From: Beroe ovata
Lineage: Eukaryota > Ctenophora > Nuda > Beroida > Beroidae
Direction: 5' to 3'
NCBI GenBank assembly: GCA_946803715.1
Contig: CAMPET010000053.1
Span: forward strand, 246,209 to 310,208
Length of the DNA stretch: 64,000 nt
The notes below the pieces were generated by a model that was not told where the DNA came from, did not search any database, and saw only the letters and a program-made list of their open reading frames with translations. This document shows, piece after piece, positions 15,101-25,596 of the stretch; the first letter of the stretch is position 1, and every line of letters starts with the position of its first letter. The position numbers and the translations under genes are program-made.

Positions 15101-17131
15101 ACCGCTGTTCGTTGGACAATCACTCTACACCATTTACGTGCTTGAATGTATCTGAATCTCTCCATGAGTGTTACAGGAGTGATATCATTGAGTAGATTGG
15201 AATGCGTCAAATTTCGATCACGACTCACACTGATTGTTCTTTTCCCAATCAATATCATACACTTCCTGATTTTAACCACTTGACGTTTTCAGAACTGGTA
15301 CAAAACCGGATGCCACCAAAAAACCAGTGAAGGCTACGGCTCCTCCAAAAACCGGCACAGGTCGTAATGTGAGTAAAGCAAAGTAGTTTCCATAGCAACG
15401 TGCATATGTATAGAGCTCTGCAATCATGCTACCATGTGTCACGCGTTGCGGCTCACGCAGTCACGCGTTGCCATGGTAGCTCAGTGTGACCGTGTTGCCT
15501 TGGAAACGATCTATCTGTTGCTGATCGCGTTAATATACACTTATATCCGTTGCCCAAGCGATATTCATCATGATCGATTAATTATTGTTTTCATAATTTC
15601 ATTGCATAACTATGTATGTTTTCAAACATACATTGATATCACGTAAGTTGAATATGCATTATTTTTTGATGGATACTCATACGATATTTGTAATTTCGAT
15701 AAAGGGATGGTACAATATTGACGCAAGGATGAAAAGATGGATAAAATTTCCAATTTTATCATTTGCATTTTGTAAAATTGTTGAGAATAGGATTGTAGAC
15801 GTGATATATACATCATTATCGTTGGATATATTTGATTATTCAATGAATAATAAGATATTTTATCAATTTTACTTTTAGCGCTGGAGCATGATCAATAGTT
15901 ACATGGTATATTTTGTTGGTCCAAAATTGTGGAAATCGAATAGGTATTACAGGAGGCGTTTTTGACCTGTTTTTTTCTTTTGACTCTTTTATTTCGATGT
16001 TACTTTACAAAAGTATGATAAGATTTCATCAATTAATCTTAAAGAGAGGACGCCCCCTTTCACCTTTTACTGTCCTTGTTTTACTTTCGATGTCATCTTT
16101 CGACCAACATTTGAATATCATCTCGTTAATAATATTTGAAGTTATTTGATTGACGTTAAAGATATTTTGTATTAATTTGTTACAGCGAATATGATGCGTG
16201 ATAATTTAAAAACACTAATGAGTATTGGGTAATTATACCTGACTTTCCATGTCCATTGATCATGAAAATCTGTACCGTATTCTCTTACAGAATAACGTGC
16301 TGTTAGTGTATTCCATCTATCACGGTTTTCATGTCCACGCCCGGTACAATTTACGTGTTATCGAGCTGATACTCTTTCAAGATTTGGTGCAACTTTCTCC
16401 AATATGTTTCAGTGAACACAGGATATTATTAATTTTTACCGAAAACGGAAGAATGTTTATAACATTTTACCTGCAAATGGATATGTTGATAAATTCGAAC
16501 TTTGGAATTTGATTTTAAAATTCTTGAATGTTCTTAGATTAATTTGTGCTGACCTCATAGAGTGACATCATCAAGGGATGTAAACTGGGGTTTGGGATGG
16601 TATATTTTAAACGATAAATGATGGAGGTATTAAATTGCGCTTGCTGCGTGCTGGCTTTTGGTCATGCTCATAGAAATGTGGGGAGGGAGGAATCGGGATA
16701 CTCCTCTGATGATGTCAAACTGTTGTATTTAACCCCAATCACTTATTCACAGACGTATCGCGGCTTGAGGAGAGACACACCCGTGGTAAGTGGATGGTGT
16801 TTGTTACCATGTGTTTGGGTGTGGTTACCATGGTTACCGTGGTGACGTTACCATGGTAACCGCACTCCTGGCATGGTGATAAGATATGGTGTTACCCTGT
16901 ATATGAAACTGAGAGTGTGGTAAGGTCAAACTAATAACATTTTTATCTTTTCTTGTCATGGGGTTTTAATTTTACACCCCCCCTACTTTGACTTCCCCCA
17001 CAGCTCACCCCCACATTTATTCTCCCCTCTCCTCCCAGTTCACGAGTAACCAGCCCCTCATTAACATCACGTCCAACGGGAAGTTGGACGCTCTCCTGGA
17101 TGATATGGATGAAGATATGGAAGAGGGGTGA
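3158..17131 (+). CDS. Large acidic-repeat, coiled-coil and basic K/T/P-tail protein (13 coding exons)
   Basis: Coding exons: 3158-3187, 3321-3593, 3837-4502, 4683-7517, 8020-8175, 8524-8571, 9097-9405, 9627-9825, 9932-10024, 10426-10477, 15293-15368, 16753-16785, 17039-17131. All phases agree and give about 1620 residues. The start MSEDFEEHMH follows an acceptor at 3151, so a 5' UTR exon lies upstream. Residues ~11-1268 are extremely Glu/Asp/Pro/Val-rich with EEPVIP-type repeats. The next ~70 residues form a heptad coiled coil (ELQSEIKSRDQII onward). A highly basic Lys/Thr/Pro/Ala tail (TPSKTPTNTPTKPGTP) follows, then an acidic C-terminus ending DDMDEDMEEG. I do not recognise a named family. 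The acidic-projection plus basic Pro-rich layout recalls microtubule-associated proteins, but no tau/MAP4 repeats are visible, so that is inference only. The 4.8-kb intron after 10477 is unusually long and hosts an alternative first exon. Confidence 0.75.
6117..6477 (+). repeat. In-frame VEEP(V/I)IP-type acidic repeat within exon 4
   Basis: About 360 bases encode repeats of the EEPVIP kind, such as PVIPEEEPVEE and PVIPVEE, mostly in a 21- or 33-base register. Variation at third codon positions between units argues for repeated duplication under protein-level constraint. It is the most regular part of the acidic region. Confidence 0.9.
10478..14986. other. Long intron / internal promoter region without recognised exons
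   Basis: No exon-like ORF with proper splice signals was found. The stretch holds CACGTG sites at 11079, 11101 and 11187, two TGACGTCA (CRE) sites at 11584 and 11628, TTACCATGAC-type half sites around 11800-11880, five CCAAT motifs between 12990 and 13156, and a GT microsatellite at 13270-13358. The density of promoter-type motifs fits an internal promoter for the exon at 14987. Confidence 0.5.
12990..13156 (+). promoter_or_regulatory. Cluster of five CCAAT motifs
   Basis: CCAAT occurs at 12990, 13021, 13052, 13086 and 13152, all on the plus strand and mostly followed by GA or CA. CCAAT boxes bind NF-Y. The cluster is about 1.8 kb upstream of the alternative first exon at 14987. Function is not shown. 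Confidence 0.35.
14987..17131 (+). CDS. Short isoform from alternative first exon (89 aa)
   Basis: An ATG at 14987 opens 68 bases (MSEVATQLPAPPTQPSAVV then KENQ) ending at a good donor (CA|gtaagt at 15054). Its phase matches the acceptor at 15293 exactly, as does the phase of the upstream exon 10426-10477. Joined to 15293-15368, 16753-16785 and 17039-17131 it gives an 89-residue protein sharing the basic linker and acidic C-terminus (DDMDEDMEEG) with the large protein. The preceding bases lack an acceptor that keeps the frame open, apart from a poor one inside the ATG context, so an alternative promoter is the simplest reading. A separate small gene would look the same. No function is recognised. 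Confidence 0.6.
15386..15507 (+). promoter_or_regulatory. Three X-box-like (RFX) motifs in 122 bases
   Basis: GTTTCCATAGCAAC (15386-15399), GTTGCCATGGTAGC (15467-15480) and GTTGCCTTGGAAAC (15494-15507) match or nearly match the RFX X-box pattern of two inverted half sites around AT. A perfect palindromic GTTACCATGGTAAC lies 1.3 kb downstream at 16847-16860. All are in introns of the large acidic protein gene. Binding is inferred from motif only. Confidence 0.4.
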
Positions 17132-17587
17132 AGGATGAGCGGTGAGTGAGATTGAAAAAGCTATTGCTCATTTCAATTTCGTGCTCATTTTCGTGCTCAT
17201 TTGGGCCTACTGATTCAAATTTTCGTACGGGTTTTTTCTCATTTCCCATGTTTTTCAGGGATCGCTCTCCAGCTCAGTCACATTGCATGCGATGGAATGC
17301 GTCCAGATGGACTGCAATCTATCGTCGACAGCGGCCGCCTTGCTAGTCACAGACTATCACAAACTGACAATTCACAGATCTGAAATGATGTACATTTCCG
17401 ACGTACTAAATATCAAAAAGACCTGTGTCATCCGAGGGAAGTTGGTGATCGGTTAATTTTTGAAGACACCATTTCAAGAACGATGGGCAGCACACGTGCA
17501 ATGACAAATCAAAAGTCTTCATTTCCGGGGAAATTGATCGAGTTTGAAATGAACAATTTTGATAAAGTCCTTGGCATTATAGTCTTC
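17132..17587. other. Convergent intergenic interval
   Basis: About 450 bases separate two genes that converge tail to tail. I see no coding exon, and it presumably holds both 3' UTRs. No clear strong polyadenylation signal stands out. Confidence 0.5.
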
Positions 17588-19459
17588 TCATAACCTATTT
17601 TCCTGGGTCATATCCTTCGGGAAACGCAAGTATCTACAATTCTTCATCACAACCCTTAGATCTTGAACACCATTCTTGGGTACCACCGGTATCTTTCTGA
17701 GATCTTTCCTCAACCAGAACCTTTGTTTTGCTCGGATTGTAGCCCGATTAGACGTGTGATCCGAGAGTTTCAACACTCCTGTCCCATGACCCAACTTGAG
17801 GTAGATCTTCATGAGGTCGTTGAACTCAGCAGATTCGCCCTCATCCAGCAGGACCGTGCCCGATTTGTGATCGTGTTGCGAGGTGGATGTGTGGTTCATA
17901 TTTAGGGACATGTTGGAGGTGAGAAGAGGTCTTCTCTCGGCCCTATCGGGACATTTGACGTCAGGAAGGGAGGGAAGAGAGTGTGTTTTGTGGTCGTGGT
18001 GGAATAGGGCTAACTTGCTCCGATCTGGTTTGGTCAAAGTCTTTGACTGTTTCTTCGCTTCCTTTTCAGCTTCGTCTCGTAGTTCCTGTTGTCTGTCTGC
18101 CTAATTGGGGTTGGATACCGTGAGTTAATGATATCGGAGTTCCAGGGAAAGTATCTTAAAGTCCCATAAGCTGCATGGAAACCTTGAGGAAAAGAAAAGT
18201 GTCGTTTCCCTTTATTTTCGGCAGACAATCGAGTGAGTGTTTCCGGCTGGGTATCTTGGCATTCCTGTCTCCATCGTTAAGGAATTTGTTCAAGTTGTGG
18301 ATGAGTTTCATCTTCTCTTCGCAGCGTGTTCGACCATTGTTCTGCAAGGTCTTCAACATAACCTGTAGAGCTTGAGTGTGGAAAAGAAAAAGCATAACCT
18401 ATAGGGTTTGAGTATGAAATCGAAAAGTATGTGTGGTTCTGATCAATCTTGATTTAATCAAAGATGTCCAGCAGCTCACTTGTGTCAAGAACTTCAACTT
18501 GTCTATGTCGTAGAAACCCGTCAGTTTGTCTACCACTCGCTTTACCGCATCATCGGATACCGAGGACGATTTGCGTTTTGGGCTTGAACTCTTTCTCTCC
18601 GGGAGCGGAGTTTCCTTGAGATCTGCTTCTTGATGATCCGGAACGTTCTTCTTTGGCTCTTCGATATCTGAAATTCAAGACTAAGATCGTCGCATGATGA
18701 TGTAATTGTTGCATGAATCGAGCGATTGATCAGTTTAATCAGATATTCTTCACCCTTAATTTCTGTTTCTCACCGATGACGGTTGATGTTAGTGCTTCTT
18801 CTGAGTTGGTTGAATTTTCCGTTGGCTCATCATGAGTATCATCAGTCACACTCAGTGAACTGGTCGCATTTGACCCGAGAGACATTTCGGAAGGGTGGAA
18901 TGGATTTGTTTCTATCCTCAGATAACGAGGTACTTTTGCATCTTCTGACTCCACACTCGACAAACTGGGGATGAATATTCACGAAAACTGAAGAAATTGT
19001 GATGGTTTGCAGACATAGGCCGCGTTTCAAGATGGGATTGGGATGTGATCGACACATTAAAGTCATGTGATCCTTTCGAGTACCTGGTGACAGTCTTGAC
19101 AGTGCCATCATTGACAAGATCGGTGTTTGAAAACGCGATTTCCGTCAACTGGTTTACGAGTCCGTTTACGAATCTTTCTTGGGAGAGAGTCAAGATTTTT
19201 TGTTGCAGTTCCGCCTCCTTTGTCTCGATATTATGGAGACTTTTCTGAAATTGAATACAAGATCTGATTTGTCTGCTCAATGAGGAGCAACAGCCAACAA
19301 GTTTCAGCTCTGCGGAACATATACGGATACCTTCTTTTGTCTGTCGTAAAATTCCTGGAGGGATTTGCTCTGTTGTGCTAAGCCTTCGTTCCGATGGCAC
19401 ATTGTTCTGAATCTCTTCGAATGTTCCTTCTCCAGGATTGTCTTCACTCTATCCTCCAT
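17588..19459 (-). CDS. Unrecognised 453-residue protein, 6 exons
   Basis: Coding exons on the minus strand: 19459-19331, 19244-19084, 18964-18774, 18667-18480, 18362-18183, 18100-17588. Phases agree throughout. The start reads MEDRVKTILEKEHSKRF. Residues 1-~80 are Glu/Lys/Gln-rich and probably helical coiled coil (SLQEFYDRQKK, KEAELQQKILTLSQER). A Ser/Glu/Thr-rich segment follows, then a conserved-looking helical stretch (VVDKLTGFYDIDKLKFLTQ and LKTLQNNGRTRCEEKMKLI). After a basic KRKSSS region and an EAEKEAKKQ helix comes a C-terminal part with LLDEGESAEFNDLMKIYLK. I do not recognise the family. The pattern resembles centrosomal or cytoskeletal adaptor proteins only in a general way. The first ATG is used; no in-frame ATG lies just upstream. 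Confidence 0.75.
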
Positions 19460-20269
19460 GATGGCAGCAATATTCACGTTTAAAAGACACGAAAGAGAAA
19501 CTTCCGTAGCATGATTTAATTTGAGAAGTATTTCTGCTCCTTCATAAATATAGCATTAAACTTACAATTCCAATTATACATCGCAGTTCATCGTATTCTT
19601 TGTTGATATAATTTTGCTCACTTAGGTTGGAGACTCAAAGGTCTGTGACGCGCGCAGCGTGTAGGCATCAACATTATCGATGTATCACGACTGCGCGGCA
19701 CGCACGTGACTTCAGCCTTCTATTTCTATTGGCTGATGCGGATGTGTACATATACAAGTTGATGTACATATACAAGTTGATGTCACCTTATAATTCCCAT
19801 TGCGATCTTGCGTTGAATCCATTTCGCTGCATTCCTTGTTTCAGATGATCGTACAACTACAATGTACATTTTGTGTACAATGTATATCAATATCATGTTG
19901 ATGTACTACTAGTACTACTCTTCAAGTTCAAACCAATGTTGAAGTGTACAACTGTAATGTCTACCTATGTTATTGTTTGAGGTTCATGCAGGACCACGAC
20001 CAATCCTTCAGGATCTGGAAATGAAGAAACAGAAAGCACACCTCTTGCTCTGTATAAACATACTTGATCTTGAAGTTGATGTGATAACAAGTTACTAAAA
20101 ATAAAGTAAGTGAAACGGACGCTAAAACTTTCTAGTTCTACCTGTATCAAACTTTCAACTATAAAAACCAAACCATAAAATCAACCTTAAAAGAAACAAA
20201 AAGCTGTATTGCCGGACGATAAACGCAATGTTGATCAATGATCATGATAGTTCATTTTTTCGATCTCCT
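19460..20269. other. Intergenic interval between two minus-strand genes
   Basis: About 800 bases with no coding exon. It should contain the promoter of the 453-residue protein and the 3' UTR of the carbonic anhydrase. A short direct repeat of a GATGTACATATACAAGTT unit lies near 19750-19780. Confidence 0.5.
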
Positions 20270-22278
20270 TTACATTAGGGACACGATGACCAGGGCAGCA
20301 AGGAAGGGAGAAATGAACAGGGACACAGCGGAACTCAGGCAGTGGACAGTTCGGTCGTTGAGGTCCTGCAAAGCTCTCCAGTTTTCGGTGATGTGACTTC
20401 CGGTGCTGGGATCGGGTCCCAACTTCAGAGTCCTCAGTTCGACAAGCTGTGAAAGGTAGGGGTAAATGTACAGATAGACAGACAAACAGAGACATTGACA
20501 CTACACTGACACACACACACACACACACANTCACCACATGCCACACGATCTCATCACATCCCGGTGTTGTGAGAGATCCGTCGTACGCGTACGCCTTGTC
20601 GATCGTGTCCGGGTAGAGAGCCGTCAGGTTGAAACTCGCAACTGAATTGCAGTGGTAACCATGGTTACATCAACATGGTAATTATTTGGTTACCACCATG
20701 GGGCATGGTTACGACTATGAGGCTTGGTGAAGGCAGAAGGGCGTGGTTAAGGTTTCCCAATCCCTTCATACTATTGCTAGTAGCAAATTGCTACTTAAAT
20801 TGTGAATTAAATTTGATATGTTTCAGAGGGTGTGCACATGCACTGTGCACGTGGACTTTGCACGTGGACTCACTGTTCCTGTCAGCAGATCCTGCTGCTC
20901 CCTTCATAGCTGTGATCATCTGAGCTACTTCCGGGTTTGCTTCCTCCCCCTGTGCGGACCAAGTTTGATACCATGGTGGATGTGGACTGCATGACAAAGT
21001 TTACCATTTACCATGGTAAATGGTCATACGAAGAGTCAGGTAGGTGTTGATAAAATTCTAGTTTGAGTGTGGGATTTGTCCGTTGTATTACATTTGAATA
21101 AACTTTGGTGTTTGTCATGCAGTCCACATCCACATCAGTGAATATGATTCCGAAACTATTATTCCGATTAAAAAATCATGCACGAGTACAATATAGCATC
21201 GTAAAGAACTCGGCTGCTCACTCACCAGTTCGAAGAATCTGCCGATGGCAGCGTATTTTGTGACGTCATTCTCCTGGTACTCGGTTACCATGTGTATCTC
21301 CGCCTGGTACCTGGTATTGTCTACAGTGTGCTCAGACCCCACAGTATCACTGGCTCCCCAATGTAAGTGCAGTTGCAGGGCCTAGAGAAATAGAACATAG
21401 ACACTGCACTATCGAGCTTTGATGATGAGATTGATGATTCAGGGAGAGCGCTTGGCACTCGCGTCATAGGACTCCTATGAGTATGACGCGAGTGGATTGG
21501 AGTGGAGTGAGAACCTGACTACCTTGCTTAACATAATGCTATCCGCTTATCAATGTCCAATGTCATATTCATGAAGGCAGTTTTATTCGGGGAACTGCAT
21601 ATCATGGATCTATTGCTTGTTTGACATGGAAAAGGGAGTGAGCTATATACCTTGCCTAGAGTTGGTTCCTTCCCGGGTATGGTGAACTTGATGTCAGCAT
21701 CTGCGATACCAAACTGGACTGTGTACTCCTTGTCTGCATTCGTAGCTGCGACACTGCCTGCCGTCTCTGCGAAACAAGGAAATGCATCATCACATCATGT
21801 GGTACTTGGCAGCTGCAAATTGGTGCATACTGCATACGCATGATGACAGTATGACACTGACAGCTACAGTCATCATGTGGCAGTGATAACTGGCTTTAGC
21901 ACACAGGCATCCGTGCATGATGATTGATGACAATGAAAGTCATCTGTGACAGTCATCTCATATGTTATGAGATACTCATGTGATAGTGACATGTGAGAAA
22001 AGACAGTCGCATACGTCAGGTGAGATATGTAGAATTGTGAATCTGACGTGTTCACAATCCCGGTACATACCTGGTAGATGAATGATGTGGTCCCCAACTC
22101 TTGTACACTGGTCGTGATCAGTAGTCGTCTCCACGTTAATGGGGGACTGTTTCTTGGAGGCGGGGTCGTTGCACACCCCTCCCCACGTGGTCTGGTCCGA
22201 GTAGTCGATAGTATCGGCCGAGTGTGTCACTGTGACGAACAGACAAAGCAGGGCGATCATACTGATTCGCGTGGACAT
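20270..22278 (-). CDS. Secreted/membrane-anchored alpha-carbonic anhydrase (279 aa)
   Basis: Exons on the minus strand: 22278-22071, 21766-21651, 21381-21226, 20949-20874, 20641-20535, 20446-20270, with consistent phases. The enzyme interconverts CO2 and bicarbonate using a zinc ion. Visible features in order: signal peptide ([20 protein letters not shown]), QSPINVET, zinc ligands His113 and His115 in LHLHWG, His138 in AEIHMV, the SLTTPGC substrate loop with the active-site Thr, and [12 protein letters not shown] hydrophobic C-terminus ([18 protein letters not shown]) suggests a GPI anchor or membrane segment, as in CA IV-type enzymes. Cys in GGVCND and in TTPGC are positioned for the disulfide of extracellular forms. 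The proton-shuttle His64 seems absent. Such enzymes commonly act in acid-base control or biomineralisation; the role here is inferred. Confidence 0.94.
20977..21132. repeat. Perfect 22-nt inverted repeat around a 22-nt palindrome, in a carbonic anhydrase intron
   Basis: The 22 bases at 20977-20998 are the exact reverse complement of 21111-21132. Between them, 21003-21024 is itself a perfect palindrome centred on CCATGG. All lie in the intron between coding exons 3 and 4. This could be a small foldback element or a conserved secondary structure. Confidence 0.8.
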
Positions 22279-25200
22279 GGTGGTGTGAACGCACTGAGGA
22301 TAAGAAATGAGTGTTCAAAACTGATGCTCTAACAACTGTTTGAATGGATTTCCAGGGCCATGAAAATCACAATGTTATATGCTTGGAGTTGGTTGAGCAG
22401 CTAAAACTTTATGTGCAGAATATTGGAACAACTTGAGAACTATAATTCAAATTTTTCGAAAGTTTTGTTGAACCCTGGGAATTTATAATCACGGACGCTG
22501 CAAGAATGCGTAGCACTTGCATCACTCAGACTAAAAACGCGTGAGTTTTATAACAAAAAAAACAAAATGCGTGAGTTTGCATTCACAGAGAATCTCTCAT
22601 TCACAGAGTGAGAGATGAATAAAAATAAAATGTTGGAATATTACGTTTTCTTCTATACGTTAACATCTATGAAATACATGCAGCAGATCAAGACAAATAT
22701 ATTTTTCGCTCGCTTGAATTCTCGCTTGGGGTATTCCATTTCTCACGCGGCAAATTTAGTTATGCATGAAAAGTGATCTTAATATGCAGGAACATGTTCG
22801 GTCGCAAAGCACGTTTCCGAGAATTAAAATTGAAAATCCATGCATTAAGTGGACTATGATCTGACTTTTCAAGGAATTTTCAGCGAATTTCAATTTCTGT
22901 CGAACTTGAGCTCGCTTCGTTTTATCAACGGAAGTGGAATAGAGAATAAGCAATGAGTAGGAACAAGGTAAAAGTGATAATTTAGGTTATTATCAAGTAT
23001 AGTTATATGCAGCCTCATGTCCGCACCTTGCTCAGCTACTCTAGAGCTCAGTATGAGTAAGTTATGTAGAATAGCTCGTTTTTAAATCTAAAATTCTATT
23101 CGAGCTGTACTGACATTGACAATAAGATGAAAATCTTAAACAACGGAATATATTGAATTTGAATCGCATTTTCGAAGGCTTCCTCTATTTAATAAATGTA
23201 CTTATCTCCGTTACAGTTCACGCTTTAAGTTTAAATTAAGAACGACAGCAATGCTAAGTTCAATTATGATTTCAGTAACTTAAGACCAAGGTTCACAGCG
23301 GAGTGAATGAAGGTACCCGTCGGCATGACTCAAAAAATAAAAGCGTTGTCAGCGTTGAACGATACAAGCTTTGAATTTCATGTCTGTTTAAAATTCGATG
23401 CAAAATTACGTCACATGCGGGTGCGACACATGAAGAGAAGAAATCAGGTTATATGTTGCAATGAATATAATTAGTCGAACCGTCGCATATGTGATGTGGT
23501 GGATGTTGACGTTTAACAATGTAAAATTAGGGAAATTCAAAGAATGGTAGAGCCATGAGGGCCTGTATTTTCGGTATTTTTAACAGTGCATAATCAGAAC
23601 TTCGCCCGATCTTTCATAATATGGTTAAAAGGAAGAATAATAGCATTCACATATTTCATCTCAGAATTAATTGACCAGTTTTTGGGTGGATGGTTGGTCT
23701 GTCTGTCTGTCTGAATCAGTATGGTCTGTGATATTCAGAGTCTGTATGGGTTAATCCGTGTGTCTGTACTCTGTCAGTTTGTATGAGTATGACTCTCAGT
23801 CCCACACTTAATGGTATCCAACCCGAATATATTCGAATATACCGTAGTATATGCCGTTTCTTAACACTCAACATTGCATTACATATAAAGGCTGCAATTG
23901 TATCAGCCTGGATCTAACTCGGCTGGCGGACTAGAAACGCCCTCGTGAACTTGATTGAGGGCAATGCAATACTGCGATAAGAAATTTAGAAAGTATCATC
24001 AGAGGGTAACGCCACAACTACTGCACTGCTATTACTATCTGACACAGTGGAGATCATCAGGTCAATCTTCGCACGTGCAAAGAATGTGCTATGGGGATTG
24101 GAGAATATGGGACTGATTGAGTTATCTGGCTCTCCATGATGAATATCAAATTAGTTTTCCTCCTATTTTCGGGCTTGATACACTCTTGTTACATGGTCCG
24201 GGGATTTTGAGACACGCTTGGGTGATACCGTGCCAAATGCCATCCGCACTGGTAGAGAGGATTCATGATCGAATTCGAGAGCCCATAAATGATTCTTCGG
24301 AAATGGAAGTGTGCCTTAGTTAATGGCTACGACCGTATCCAGCAGACAACACTTATAGTTCTAAACTATGAAGTGTGATCTCTGCAACACTTGTCTATTG
24401 ATGCTTTGATATTCGGCTGCTCAACTAGTGCAACCCACTATAACTCGCTCGAAGAATTGACAAAACTTGCACGTGTGATCATTTGACATCTGGAAGTGCG
24501 GCGTGTGCAAGCCCACATTCATTCACTGTATAGTACAAATGAAACAGTGTATAATTTGGTCGATAAAGTACTACAGAATACAAATGTTACGCACTCAATA
24601 TCCAAAGAATCCCGTATTTTAGTCCAAAGTTGGTGCTAAAAGTGTATAAAGCGAGGATGGATGAATACGTAACGGCGTCCGACTTTAAAATTCTTACAAA
24701 ATATTCATAGTCGAATCAGTGCACTTGTTTCTTGAAAACCTACTTCTACACGCATATATTTGAACACTCAATAAAAATAAATAGCATATAACAGTTCAAA
24801 TCAGAAGTGTACATTTCAAATACGATGTTTTTCAAAACGGCATTCCTTCCCTCATGATTTCTGACCGAAACAGAGTTTATTCTTCAACAAAACGAGTGAG
24901 ATACTTAAATATCACTCATTTTGTGACATTTTGGTCTGCGAAATTGTCTTTCTTGTGTCCTGTAAACCATACTGTGTCCCGTCGTATTTGTCGAACTGCA
25001 TTATGAGGGTACAGCAGGAGTGTATCAATCTTCGTAGTCAAGTGAGCGATCCAGAGTGTTGACCAAATCAGGCTCACTGAAAAGTATCGAAGGGTGAAAT
25101 TTTGAAGCTGAGGTAATAATCTCATAATGTGGACAATCGCTCAATCAGTTGATTTGTTCGTTGAATGATTGAAATTCATTAGATTGCGCGCATAGTAGTC

Positions 25201-25596
25201 AGATAACTCGACGTATGCGCGCGGCGCGCGCATTTCCCGAAAAATAGCATACGCAACACAACGATAAAGCACACGCGCGTTCCGTCAAGTCTAGAAATCA
25301 GGTCCAAATCAGTCACTTTATCGAACGTAAACCAGTATTGTTGTAGCAGCGCATTGGCTAAATTTGGGATAATTAGAGCAACGCGTTGCTAACGCGTGAC
25401 CAACCTGGCAAAAGAGCAACGCGACATGTTACTGTACACTAATAACGTGAAACGTCGACTCGCTGATGCCACACAAATATGCGCGTTTTGGAACTGTGCC
25501 CGAGATATCGCGTGAACAAGCGCGCAAAGTTCCGTTAAAACATCATTTCCGTTTTTCGGGATCAAAAGTGAAGAACTTAAAAATCATTGGATAAAC
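22279..25596. other. Intergenic region, no gene recognised
   Basis: About 3.3 kb upstream of the carbonic anhydrase and downstream of the PHF21A homologue. I see only short chance ORFs. It contains a GTCTGTCTGTCTG microsatellite near 23700 and CGCG-rich patches at 25180-25300. Nothing else is identifiable. Confidence 0.55.

Noticed and set aside
3158-17131. Calling the large acidic protein a tau/MAP4 or reticulon homologue
   Set aside because: No microtubule-binding repeats and no reticulon-homology hydrophobic domain were found; charge pattern alone is insufficient.
22279-25596. Short ORFs such as 24117-24323
   Set aside because: Under 70 codons, no splice support, no resemblance to a known protein.
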